Position numbers and translations under genes: made by a program. A model generated the notes under the pieces. The model searched no databases and was not told the origin of the DNA. It saw only the letters and a program-made list of their open reading frames with translations. 64,000 nt of DNA, from NCBI GenBank assembly GCA_965221575.1, contig CBDCSM010000011.1:744001-808000 (forward strand), read 5' to 3'. Source of the stretch: JAPPHA01 sp965221575 (GTDB lineage Bacteria; Pseudomonadota; Alphaproteobacteria; Rhodobacterales; Rhodobacteraceae). The first letter of the stretch is position 1. The number at the start of each line of letters is the position of its first letter. Below are positions 36,492 through 44,633 of the stretch, piece after piece.

Positions 36492-38033
36492 TTATTTCGA
36501 GACATTCCAGAAATGCGGCCAGATCAAGGTCGCCTCGCCGAGCCCGGCCAGATCGGGCGACGCGATATTGTAGGTGTAGACGTCACCCGTCTTCATCGTC
36601 GGCACCTGTTCGTAGATCAGCGCCTGGATGTCCGCCCAGATGGCCTGTCGTTCGGACGGGTCGGACGATGCGGTGAACGCCGCCTTCAGCGCGGCCTTTT
36701 CATCGGTGCTCCACCAGCCCGGATAGTTGTCGTTCATCACCGAGATCAGGATCGGATCGGGCACAAACCCATGATGGGTGAAGAACAGGTCCCACTGTTC
36801 AGGCTGCGCGCGCTTCTCGATCAGCGTCGCCCAGTCATACACCTGGAGGTCGACATTGAACCCGGCGTCTGCCAGTTGTCTCGTGTAGACGATCGCCGTG
36901 TCGTAGTGGAACGGATAGTTCGTCGAAACCATGAACTTGATCGGCTCACCGTCATAGCCGGAGTCTGCGGCCATGCCGCGCGCCTTGCCGGCGTCGCCCA
37001 TGCTGAAATTCCCGGTTCCCGCATCGGAGTACCACACGTTGCCTTCCGGCAGGAAAGAGCCATTCGCGCGCCACAACCCCTCGGGACCGATGGCGACCTG
37101 CAAGGCAGGCGTCTTGTCGAGTGCCGTCTGGATCGCGCGCCGCAGGGCGAAGTTCTCGCTGAGCGGGCCGCTCCTGGAGTTCATGAACACCAGCCCGAAG
37201 ATCGGGCCTCCATTGAGGATCGTCACAACCGAAGGGTCGGCTTCGAGAGTACCATAGAGATCGCCCGGAATGCTCTCGGCATAATCATAGTCACCCGCCT
37301 TCAGGCCGGCCACTCGCGTGCCGACATCCGGAACCGGGATGAAGCGCAGCGCATCGAATTCCGCCACGCGGGTGCCGCCATAACCGTCCGCCGCGCCCTC
37401 GGGCGAGGCATAGCCGTCAAACCGCACCAGCTCCACGTGGCGGTTCGGCTCCCATTCGCCGAACCTGTAGGGGCCGGTGCCGATGTAGTTTTCCGGCGCG
37501 ATCGGCTCCTTGCCCGCGCCTTCCATGACCGAAGCCGGATGGATGGCCGGGCCGCCGTTGATGAAGGCCAGCAGGTTCTTCCAGGGGCCGAAGGGCCGGG
37601 AAAGGCTGATGGTCACTTCGTGCGCGCCGGTCGCCTCGACACTATCGACGTTATCGAACAGCAGGCCGCCGCGAGATCCATGCGCACCCCACCGCCTCAA
37701 CGAAGCGACGACATCGTTTGCCGTCATTTCCTGTCCGTCGTGGAACATCACGCCTTCGCGCAACGAAATGACGATGGTCATGCCGTCGTCCGAGATCGCC
37801 TCGCCGCTGGCCAGCAGCCCGACCGGCGAATTGGCCGCATTGAATGCGTAAAGCCCCTCGAACATGTGATGGGCGATCGTCGTCGCCAGGTCCGACGTGA
37901 CCACGTGCTGGTCGAGGCTGGGCGGTTCGCCGACAGTCGCGTAACGCAACGTCCCGTCCGCGAAGGCCATGCCGGCGAGCACCGTGAAAGCACCCGCGGC
38001 AATCGCCGGTTTCAGATAAGTTCTGGGATTCAT
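36492..38033 (-). CDS. peptide ABC transporter substrate-binding protein (family 5)
   Basis: A 513-aa periplasmic protein. The signal peptide MNPRTYLKPAIAAGAFTVL is cleaved near AFA-DG (about 25). The mature start GTLRYATVGEPPSLDQHVV and the internal REGVMFHDGQEMTANDVVASL are SBP family 5 hallmarks. An AGGAGG site precedes ATG 38033, excluding the start at 38051. It is first in the operon with DppBCDF-like genes, an M81 peptidase and a DSD1-type enzyme, and is divergent from ridA-rpiR. Confidence 0.93.
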   Translation of the reverse strand: MNPRTYLKPAIAAGAFTVLAGMAFADGTLRYATVGEPPSLDQHVVTSDLATTIAHHMFEGLYAFNAANSPVGLLASGEAISDDGMTIVISLREGVMFHDGQEMTANDVVASLRRWGAHGSRGGLLFDNVDSVEATGAHEVTISLSRPFGPWKNLLAFINGGPAIHPASVMEGAGKEPIAPENYIGTGPYRFGEWEPNRHVELVRFDGYASPEGAADGYGGTRVAEFDALRFIPVPDVGTRVAGLKAGDYDYAESIPGDLYGTLEADPSVVTILNGGPIFGLVFMNSRSGPLSENFALRRAIQTALDKTPALQVAIGPEGLWRANGSFLPEGNVWYSDAGTGNFSMGDAGKARGMAADSGYDGEPIKFMVSTNYPFHYDTAIVYTRQLADAGFNVDLQVYDWATLIEKRAQPEQWDLFFTHHGFVPDPILISVMNDNYPGWWSTDEKAALKAAFTASSDPSERQAIWADIQALIYEQVPTMKTGDVYTYNIASPDLAGLGEATLIWPHFWNVSK

Positions 38034-38081
38034 GATTTCCTCCTCTGCCATGAACGCATTTGCGCAGGTGAATTTATAATT

Positions 38082-38111
38082 TTCTTACGTTATGATTCAT
38101 TAAACTGTCAA
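38082..38111 (-). promoter_or_regulatory. predicted promoter of the peptide-importer operon
   Basis: On the minus strand TTGACA (38111-38106) is a perfect -35, with TAAGAA (38087-38082) as a weak -10 at an 18-nt spacing. The first TTACGTT repeat overlaps the -10, so a bound repressor would block it. Predicted only. Confidence 0.45.
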
Positions 38112-38153
38112 GTATTTCTTGTTTTAACGTAAATTCAGTGGTATAAAACGTAA
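38085..38153. promoter_or_regulatory. three AACGTAA/TTACGTT repeats, probable RpiR operator
   Basis: TTACGTT at 38085-38091 and AACGTAA at 38126-38132 and 38147-38153 are identical 7-mers, the first inverted relative to the others. Spacings of 41 and 21 nt are close to four and two helical turns, placing them on one face of the DNA. They lie between the divergent binding-protein and ridA genes, beside the RpiR gene. Confidence 0.55.
38119..38147 (+). promoter_or_regulatory. predicted promoter of ridA-rpiR
   Basis: TTGTTT (38119-38124) and TATAAA (38142-38147) are separated by 17 nt. One AACGTAA repeat falls in the spacer and another begins at the last base of the -10, consistent with autoregulation. 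Predicted only. Confidence 0.45.
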
Positions 38154-38182
38154 TTTCCTTACAAATTAGGGAGAAAATCGAG

Positions 38183-38578
38183 ATGCCTAAAGACATCCGG
38201 CGATTCGGCCTGGCCGAAGACGCTGCCGGCGGAACGAGGCGGCCTTTTGCGCAGGCGGTGCGCGCCGGGGACTTTGTCCATGTGTCGGGGCAGGTTTCGG
38301 CGGTTAACGGCGAGATCATCACCGGCGGGATCGTCGAACAGACCGAGCAGGTCATCAGGAACATCGTCTCGGTACTGGAATCAGCGGGCTGCGGCCTGGA
38401 ACACGTGGTCAAAGTGACGGTCTGGCTGGACGACCCGCGTGACTTCAGCAGCTTCAACGGCGTCTTCGAACGCCATTTCATTGATCACCCGCCCGCCCGT
38501 TCCACCGTTCAGGCTAGACTCATGGTCGACGCCAAGGTTGAAATGGACGTGATTGCCTTTAAACCGGAGCAGGCATGA
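38183..38578 (+). CDS. RidA-family enamine/imine deaminase
   Basis: A 131-aa RidA (YjgF/YER057c/UK114) protein with HVSGQVSAVNG and the C-terminal ARSTVQARLMVDAKVEMDVIAF cut by the usual turn; R106 and E120 match the family's catalytic positions. RidA proteins hydrolyse 2-aminoacrylate-type intermediates released by PLP dehydratases, so it fits with the DSD1-type enzyme of the divergent operon. It is followed 13 nt later by the RpiR regulator. Confidence 0.92.
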   Translation: MPKDIRRFGLAEDAAGGTRRPFAQAVRAGDFVHVSGQVSAVNGEIITGGIVEQTEQVIRNIVSVLESAGCGLEHVVKVTVWLDDPRDFSSFNGVFERHFIDHPPARSTVQARLMVDAKVEMDVIAFKPEQA

Positions 38579-38591
38579 ACGGGTGGAAGCC

Positions 38592-39470
38592 ATGACCAGG
38601 GTCATTGATGTCATATCGCAGATGCGTTCGCTGGACGGATCCTTGCCGAAACGCGAACAATGGGTTGCCGATTTCGTGCTCTCCAATCTGGAGCGCGTGG
38701 CCGGGCTGACGCAGAGCGAAATCGCCGAGGCGGCGAATGTCTCGGTCGCGACGGTGAACCGGTTCTGCCAGACGCTCGGGTGCGAGGGTTTCCGCGACTT
38801 CAATATCAGGCTGGCGCAAAGCGTGGCGGTCAGCCTGCAATATCTTGGCGGACCGAGCCGCACCGATTCCGAGACCGATCAGCTTGTCACCCAGGTGTTC
38901 GGGGCACTCGTGGACAGCCTCAACCTCGCGCGGTCACAGCTTGACAGCGACGCGCTTGAACGGGCCGTCTCGGTTCTGGCGGACGCGAGGCGGCTTTCGT
39001 TTATCGGTGTCGGCGGCGGATCGGCCAATGTCGCGCGCGAAGGTGCCAACAGGTTCTTCCGCCTCGGCATTCCGGCCGAAGCCCATGCCGACGGCTACTT
39101 TCAACGAATGCTCGCCTCGACCCTGTCGGCTGGCGATGTCATCGTTGCCATATCGGCGAGCGGCCAACCCGCCGAACTTCTGGACAGCGTCGCCATCGCC
39201 AACCAATATGGCGCGAAAACGATCGGCCTGACCAAGACCGGCTCACCCTTGGCCAGGGCTGCCGATGTTGCCATCGAAATCGACATCCCCGAAGATCAGG
39301 ACATCTACAAACCTTCCGCTTCCCGGCTGGTCTTCATTGCCATCGTGGATGTTCTTGCCGCCGGAACCGCCCGAAGACGCCCCGAGCGGGTGAAGGAATA
39401 CCTGCGCCGGATTCGCACGTCCCTGGTGTCGCTTTCCGAGGACACCGGCCCCAAACCCATCGGCGACTGA
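38592..39470 (+). CDS. RpiR-family transcriptional regulator (HTH + SIS domain)
   Basis: A 292-aa protein from ATG 38592 (MTRVIDVISQM). The N-terminal HTH_6 domain (about 1-75) has LTQSEIAEAANVSVATVNRF, and the SIS sugar-isomerase domain (about 120-260) contains FIGVGGGSANVAREG and VIVAISASGQPAE. The SIS domain normally senses a phosphosugar; in MlrC/peptide loci the ligand is unknown. It probably controls both its own operon and the divergent peptide-importer operon through the AACGTAA repeats. Confidence 0.9.
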   Translation: MTRVIDVISQMRSLDGSLPKREQWVADFVLSNLERVAGLTQSEIAEAANVSVATVNRFCQTLGCEGFRDFNIRLAQSVAVSLQYLGGPSRTDSETDQLVTQVFGALVDSLNLARSQLDSDALERAVSVLADARRLSFIGVGGGSANVAREGANRFFRLGIPAEAHADGYFQRMLASTLSAGDVIVAISASGQPAELLDSVAIANQYGAKTIGLTKTGSPLARAADVAIEIDIPEDQDIYKPSASRLVFIAIVDVLAAGTARRRPERVKEYLRRIRTSLVSLSEDTGPKPIGD

Positions 39471-40026
39471 TGCGATGCGAAAGCCTCGAAAATCGCTTTC
39501 ATCGGCGCGGTCATGATCAAGCAATTGTTCGACGGTGGCGCTCCGGAAGACTCGTCAGGTCCCGGGTCTCGTCGCGCTGGAGCGTGATCCACACAAGGGA
39601 TTTGACAATCTCCCGGTCCCGTTCGGCGTGCCGCGGGTCCCGCCACGCGGGATGTTCATTCCATCCGGAAGGCCGGTCGAAGCCCAAGGCAGGCTGCTCG
39701 TGGCGATCGTCGATCCCCGCCCTTGTCACGACGCCGGCACCAGTTCGTGCGCCTGTCCGCAAATCACGCCTGCCATTTGGAGCCAGGAGTCGAATCCGTA
39801 GGGATTCCCCTTGTCGGAAAAACAACCGGACGCGCTGGAACGAATCGGCACGCGCCACGTACCTGGAAATCGAATCCCGGAAAACTCTTCCTACATGGCA
39901 GGTTGCCCCCGAAATCACCGTCCGTATGGTGTAGAATTGGCCTTTCCCGTCGCCAAGCGAATCTCGTGTCGAAGGATCGACGGCGTGAGCGAGACCACCA
40001 TCGATCCCCGTTCAAACCGGGGGGGA
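39471..40026. other. non-coding stretch between convergent genes
   Basis: 556 nt between the rpiR stop and the aldo/keto reductase stop. Open frames up to 154 codons exist in several frames but share no recognisable family, and no clear terminator hairpin was found. Confidence 0.45.
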
Positions 40027-41043
40027 TTACCCGTCTGCCAGCAACCCCGCCGCCGTTAGTTCCTCCCAGACCCCGGGAGGAATGACTGCCTGGCTCGCCC
40101 GAACGTTGTCCTTCATTTCGACGACGCCCTGGCCGCCGGGCATGATTGAAAGCACGGCCGGTTCCCTGAGGGGAAACTGGAACGCGGCATCGATCATTCG
40201 AACGCCGTTCGCCGTGCAGATGGCGTCAATCCGGGCGACACGATCGAGCGTCTCCGCTGGAGCCGGACTATAGTTGTAGAATGCACCCGGGCGCGGCCCC
40301 GAAGCAAGAATGCCCGAATTGTACGGACCACCGATGGTCACGCCGATCCCCCGTTCCCTGCAGAGCGGGAGAAAGGTCTTTCCCGCTTCCTGTTCGAGCA
40401 ACGTGTATCGTCCGGCAAGGAGGAAAATGTCGAAATCGCATCGCTCGGCCAGCCACTGGGCCGGCTCCCATTCGTTGATGCCTGCGCCGAACGCGCTGAT
40501 CACGCCTTCATCGCGCAATCGAAGCAACGCCTTGTATCCGCCGTCGATGAATTCCTGCAGCCTTGCATCGACCGCCTGCTGGCTCCCGTGGTTGAACAGG
40601 TCGAGATCATGGGCATAGAGAATGTCGACCCGGTCCAGTCCCAGCCGTTCAAGCGAGAACTCAAGGGATCGCAGGACGCCGTCGTAACCGTAGTTGTAGA
40701 CCCCTTTCCGGCTTGGCACATCGAACCATTTCCCAATTCCTTCGCGCTTGTCAGGAGTCGTGGCCTTCAGGAGACGGCCGACCTTGGTGGACAGGACAAA
40801 GCTGTCGCGCGGCCTGTTTCGCAGGAACCGGCCAAGCCGCGTCTCCGACAGGCCAAGTCCGTACAATGGAGCCGTATCAAAGTACCGTACGCCCGATTCC
40901 CAGGCGCATTCGAGGATCGATTCCGCCGTCCGATCGTCAATCGCCTTGTAAAGATTGCCGAACGGTGCGGTCCCGAACCCGAGTTCGGTGAACGTCAAGC
41001 CGCCGTTATTGTGCCGGTCCCAATGCCTTGTGGCCAACTCCAT
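40027..41043 (-). CDS. aldo/keto reductase (L-fucose / D-threo-aldose dehydrogenase-like)
   Basis: A 338-aa TIM-barrel oxidoreductase with the full AKR tetrad: D56 (YFDTAPLYG), Y61, K87 (LSTKVG), H145 (AHD). AGGAG 6 nt before ATG 41043 fixes the start. This subgroup oxidises L-fucose, D-arabinose or similar pyranoses to the lactone. It stands alone. Two relatives lie in the window, at 51261 (intact) and 17108 (broken). Confidence 0.9.
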   Translation of the reverse strand: MELATRHWDRHNNGGLTFTELGFGTAPFGNLYKAIDDRTAESILECAWESGVRYFDTAPLYGLGLSETRLGRFLRNRPRDSFVLSTKVGRLLKATTPDKREGIGKWFDVPSRKGVYNYGYDGVLRSLEFSLERLGLDRVDILYAHDLDLFNHGSQQAVDARLQEFIDGGYKALLRLRDEGVISAFGAGINEWEPAQWLAERCDFDIFLLAGRYTLLEQEAGKTFLPLCRERGIGVTIGGPYNSGILASGPRPGAFYNYSPAPAETLDRVARIDAICTANGVRMIDAAFQFPLREPAVLSIMPGGQGVVEMKDNVRASQAVIPPGVWEELTAAGLLADG

Positions 41044-41162
41044 GCTGATCTCCTTCTGCAAAGTAAATCGAAGCGATCATCGACAAAGACCCTGGGCCCG
41101 TGGAACTTTGGAAGGACTCTCGTCGCGCAGTCAAGAATTGGGAAGGACGACGGCAAGATCAC

Positions 41163-41528
41163 TTAGCCTCCTCCAGCATATAAACGCTCACTCCGTGTTC
41201 TGCACTCCGGTGGAATCCGTTTCCCGATATATTCTTTGGCGTCGCCGTCACAAATCTCATTGCCAACGAATTCCGATCTTTTCGGAGCGTCGTGACAACG
41301 CGTCCATTTGCAATTTCCGAATACATGGGTGCAGATCTGATCCGTAACCATGAGAACGTAGTCGAGTCGATTAGCTCTATCAGGATCCACGCGCCAACGA
41401 CGACGAGCTGCTTCGTATGAACTTCCCCTTTTTTTTAACATCCCTTCATTCACTTTAACGAGCAATATTTTGTGCTTGAATTCCATGATTTCCGGGACGC
41501 ATTTTCTTTCCAAATCCAAATCGCTCAT
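41163..41528 (-). CDS. small uncharacterised protein of an island-associated family
   Basis: A 121-aa protein. After a variable N-terminus it reads KILLVKVNEGMLKKRGSSYE followed by a WRVDPDRA segment and, near the end, EYIGKRIPPECR. I recognise this as a small conserved domain (VNEG, YEAxRxxWRVdP and GKRiP motifs) found as a stand-alone hypothetical protein in many genomes, function unknown to me. Base composition here is AT-richer than the flanks. It is on the same strand as, and 220 nt downstream of, a three-Cys-motif Gp37/Gp68 protein, suggesting acquisition together. Confidence 0.65.
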   Translation of the reverse strand: MSDLDLERKCVPEIMEFKHKILLVKVNEGMLKKRGSSYEAARRRWRVDPDRANRLDYVLMVTDQICTHVFGNCKWTRCHDAPKRSEFVGNEICDGDAKEYIGKRIPPECRTRSERLYAGGG

Positions 41529-41748
41529 AGGTCTGCTTTTCCTGTTCCAAAGTGAACGGTTTGTCCGTTTCTAGGCGTTGTTACTACAAAAACAAATGAT
41601 TCCTGTATTGAAGGTCGATGATCGCCCTTGCAGTGTCTCTTGAGCAGCCGTCAGATGGCACTGCATCAGGAACTGATGCCTAATGTAGGGATTTTCGCAC
41701 CGAAGGTAGATATTCGGTATAATTTGCAAATTGTTCCGCTTGTACCCA

Positions 41749-42498
41749 TCACGATTGAAGTACTTCACTGAGCACAATCTGCCATGGAAATTCGTTCCAC
41801 TCTCGGTCTTCGAGAAGACGCCCACCAGATTTTGGCCGCGGACCACCCCATTGTTTGAAGAAAAACGCCACACCCTCTTCACTGCACCGGTCCCGCAGTT
41901 CAGTTGCCCATTCGGGAGACATTTTCCTCGCACGCGGGCCGCTTTCACCGCCTACAATAGCCCAAGCAATGTTTGACAGATCGACCTCACCAATTCGTCC
42001 AAGCAGCGGCTCAAAGGATATGAAGCGGGCTTCGGAGTTGATTTGCCGTAAGTGTCGGATGCGTCCCTTGTGTGCAGCATCCTCCACTGAGGTCCCGAGC
42101 CAAATATGTGAGGGTACGGGAGCACCACCGTATCGCCTCTGTACGTAGTTGCGCATCAACGAACTCCGCTTTGTGAGGACTTGGTAGACGTGCCAGTTAG
42201 CTTTCTCCATCGCGTCAAAAACAAGATCAATGTGATCTCGGTCGATTTTCTTGTGAAACAAATCGCTCATGGAATTCACAAAAATCATGCGCGGCTTCTT
42301 CCAGGAAGCCGGCTGTCCCAACCGCGACGGCCATAGCCGGAGGTCGAACCCCTGCTCATAGGGATGCCCTTTGATGCCACGCCAACGCTCCGCAAACCGT
42401 TCTGCGTAGCAATTCGCGCAGCCGGGACCAATTTTCGTGCAACCCGTGACCGGATTCCACGTCGCGTCAGTCCATTCAATCTCAGATGCCTGACCCAT
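41749..42498 (-). CDS. DUF5131 (phage Gp37/Gp68) family three-Cys-motif protein
   Basis: A 249-aa protein. The N-terminus reads EIEWTDATWNPVTGC, then C27 and C30 complete a C20-x6-C-x2-C cluster in TKIGPGCANCYAERF, followed by IFVNSMSDLFH, VYQVLTKRS and IWLGTSVE. The family occurs on phages and mobile islands and is radical-SAM-like in its cysteine motif; its activity is not established. It is normally paired with a TcmP (three-Cys-motif partner) gene. No TcmP is visible here; the only companion is the small protein at 41163-41528. Confidence 0.9.
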   Translation of the reverse strand: MGQASEIEWTDATWNPVTGCTKIGPGCANCYAERFAERWRGIKGHPYEQGFDLRLWPSRLGQPASWKKPRMIFVNSMSDLFHKKIDRDHIDLVFDAMEKANWHVYQVLTKRSSLMRNYVQRRYGGAPVPSHIWLGTSVEDAAHKGRIRHLRQINSEARFISFEPLLGRIGEVDLSNIAWAIVGGESGPRARKMSPEWATELRDRCSEEGVAFFFKQWGGPRPKSGGRLLEDREWNEFPWQIVLSEVLQS

Positions 42499-43019
42499 GT
42501 TCCATCCTTTTGTGAACGCCCCAATAACCTAGTTCGGAGAAAAGAACAAACAACGAACAGATGGCGTGCGCACCCAAATCAACCGGCAGTCTCGTGCAGT
42601 GCGACGCGGAGTTCACGGCCGTTGTTTCCGTGAGAATTGGTCAGAGATAACACGGGGGATCCACACCTAAATTGAAACAGCCATTGGAGCAGGCCATGAG
42701 TCTATGTTCCGCACGATCAACATTTGGCTTGGACACGCGTCATGATCGGAATGCCCGATCTCGCCGACAATCTCCGCCACCCGTAGAATCATGGTTTTTC
42801 GATGGATTTGCTCGAAGGCAATGGCGCGTCTTGACTGCGGTCAAGTTGCCCGACAGGTGGCTGTGGCGTCGAGTGCCGTGCAGCTTTGCTTCGTGAAGTG
42901 GACGCAACGACATCGGGCGACCGCCAGTTGTGCCGATTGCCCCTTCAGGTTATCGCAAAAAGCATTGCGGCCGATTCTCTGTAGGGGCATTGCCCAATTA
43001 CCTTGAGGCTCGAAATGCG
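42499..43019. other. non-coding stretch between divergent genes
   Basis: 521 nt upstream of both the DUF5131 gene (minus) and the endonuclease/exonuclease/phosphatase gene (plus). Short arginine/cysteine-rich frames occur but nothing is recognisable. Confidence 0.45.
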
Positions 43020-43871
43020 ATGAAAATCATCTCCTGGAACATGGCACACCGGCACGAACCATGGCGACATCTGCTCAAACTCGATGTCGACCTGGCCCTG
43101 CTTCAGGAAGCCGGAGAACCCCCACCGGATGTGGCAAAGCGAATTGCCGCCAATCATCCCGCGATCGAGGTCGATTCCGCACCATGGGAAACCATGATTG
43201 TGGGCTGTCGTCCCTCTTTCAGAACGGCAATCGTCAAGCTGTCCGACCGCATTGAGGTCGACTGGATCGAGACGACGTCACTCGATACGGCAAGAACCGG
43301 AGAACTGGTGGTCAGCTGGCCCGGCACACTGGCCGCAGCTTCCGTCAAGCCGCCCTCAGGCGAGCCTAAAATCGCTGTCTCGATGTATGCGCCGTGGGCA
43401 AAAGCCCATGCCCTTACAGGAGGCAGTTCCATTTTCTCGGACGGCTCCGCACACCGTGTCGTTTCCGACTTGTCCACATTCATCGCGAGGGAAAAAGGGC
43501 ATCGCGTACTGGCGGCCGGCGACATGAATATTCTGCGCGGCTATGGCGAATATGGCGACGAGTATTGGGCTGCCCGCTACAGGACCGTGTTCGACCGCAT
43601 GGAAATCATGGGATTGCCCTGCGTCGGGCCGAAATTCCCGAACGGCAGACAAGCCGACCCCTGGCCAGACGAACTGCCGCGAGACAGCAGAAATGTCCCC
43701 ACCTTTCACTCCAACCGCAAGAGGCCGGAAACGGCAACACGCCAGCTTGACTATGTCTTCGCCTCTAAGGAACTTGCTGACTCGCTGACTGTGCGGGCCC
43801 TAAACGAACCCGACAAATGGGGACCGAGCGACCACTGTCGGATCGAAATCGCACTTGCCCCCGGAGCCTGA
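43020..43871 (+). CDS. endonuclease/exonuclease/phosphatase family protein
   Basis: A 283-aa protein with the DNase I-like fold: MKIISWNMA with N7, E30 in LALLQEAGE as a magnesium ligand, AAGDMNILRG, and a C-terminal QLDYVFAS then SDHCRIEI with the catalytic D-H pair. It could cleave DNA, RNA or phosphoesters. I chose ATG 43020; the frame is open to 42930 but the earlier codons are not family-like. No signal peptide is seen. Placement beside a phage-type DUF5131 gene leaves a defence or island role open. Confidence 0.85.
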   Translation: MKIISWNMAHRHEPWRHLLKLDVDLALLQEAGEPPPDVAKRIAANHPAIEVDSAPWETMIVGCRPSFRTAIVKLSDRIEVDWIETTSLDTARTGELVVSWPGTLAAASVKPPSGEPKIAVSMYAPWAKAHALTGGSSIFSDGSAHRVVSDLSTFIAREKGHRVLAAGDMNILRGYGEYGDEYWAARYRTVFDRMEIMGLPCVGPKFPNGRQADPWPDELPRDSRNVPTFHSNRKRPETATRQLDYVFASKELADSLTVRALNEPDKWGPSDHCRIEIALAPGA

Positions 43872-44061
43872 CACGACGGTAATGAAGGTATGGGGCGGCT
43901 TTCACGCCGAGTCCAGGATGACTTGTGAGCACACCGAATGTCATTCCCCCGCCTTTCGTTCGAGCCGGGCCCGTTGGGCATGCCAAGAGAAGCGGGTTGT
44001 TCCGTGGTGGCAGATCTAAATGACAACGAGTCCTGAGCAACTGCCAACATAACACACTCCA

Positions 44062-44483
44062 CGGCTGGTCGGGGGCAAGCGCCTGTTCGGGCGGGAACAG
44101 CACGGTCACTGGCACACCATGACCGTCATCGCCGCATTGCGCTTCGACCGGATCGATGCGCCACTCTTACTTGGCCAACCGGTCACTGATGGCGCTTTCC
44201 GCGTCCATGTTTAACATTTTTCGGTCCTGACCCTGCCGTCAGGTGACGTGGCGGCAATGGACAACCTGTCGTGCCACAAGGGCGGAACACTCAGACAGGC
44301 AATTCCCCCCGGGCCGGAGCACACCTGCTGTTCCCCCCGATACGGAATGGACCTGAACCCGATCGAGCAGGTCGTTGCAACGCTTCGGAACCAACCGCCG
44401 ATGCAACGTAGGGACAGATCGGCACTCCGCCCGACACGTTTCCGCCAGAGGAACATGCCAACGAATTCAGGCACGCGGGATAC
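44062..44483 (+). pseudogene. IS630-family transposase remnant (C-terminal half)
   Basis: In one frame from 44062 the translation RLVGGKRLFGREQHGHWHT, then TVIAALRFDRIDAPLLL and GAFRVHV, matches the middle of IS630 DDE transposases. It hits a TAA, then continues LPSGDVAAMDNLSCHKGG and DLNPIEQVV, which carry the second and third catalytic acids. A frame change follows, and the family end ANEFRHAGY appears in another frame near 44460-44483. Stop plus frameshift plus missing N-terminus show an old, dead copy. Confidence 0.72.
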
Positions 44484-44570
44484 AGTTCCCCATGTGGTGT
44501 CCACGGCTACGCCGGTTGCAGGCAAAGACCGGATTGGGTACTAGTTTGGCGCAAGTTCGCACGTTTGCGA

Positions 44571-44587
44571 CGACACGATAAGTGTCG
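44571..44587. promoter_or_regulatory. small dyad upstream of the sugar importer
   Basis: CGACAC-GATAA-GTGTCG has perfect 6-bp arms and lies 47 nt before the binding-protein ATG. It could be an operator or a leader hairpin; no regulator gene is adjacent. Confidence 0.35.
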
Positions 44588-44633
44588 CCGGACCGCACTC
44601 TGCGGGATCCGGTCAACTTGAGGGGGAATCATC

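Noticed and set aside
39517..39918. A 133-codon minus-strand frame between rpiR and the aldo/keto reductase
   Set aside because: Overlapping frames of similar length exist on both strands and none shows a recognisable domain or start signal.
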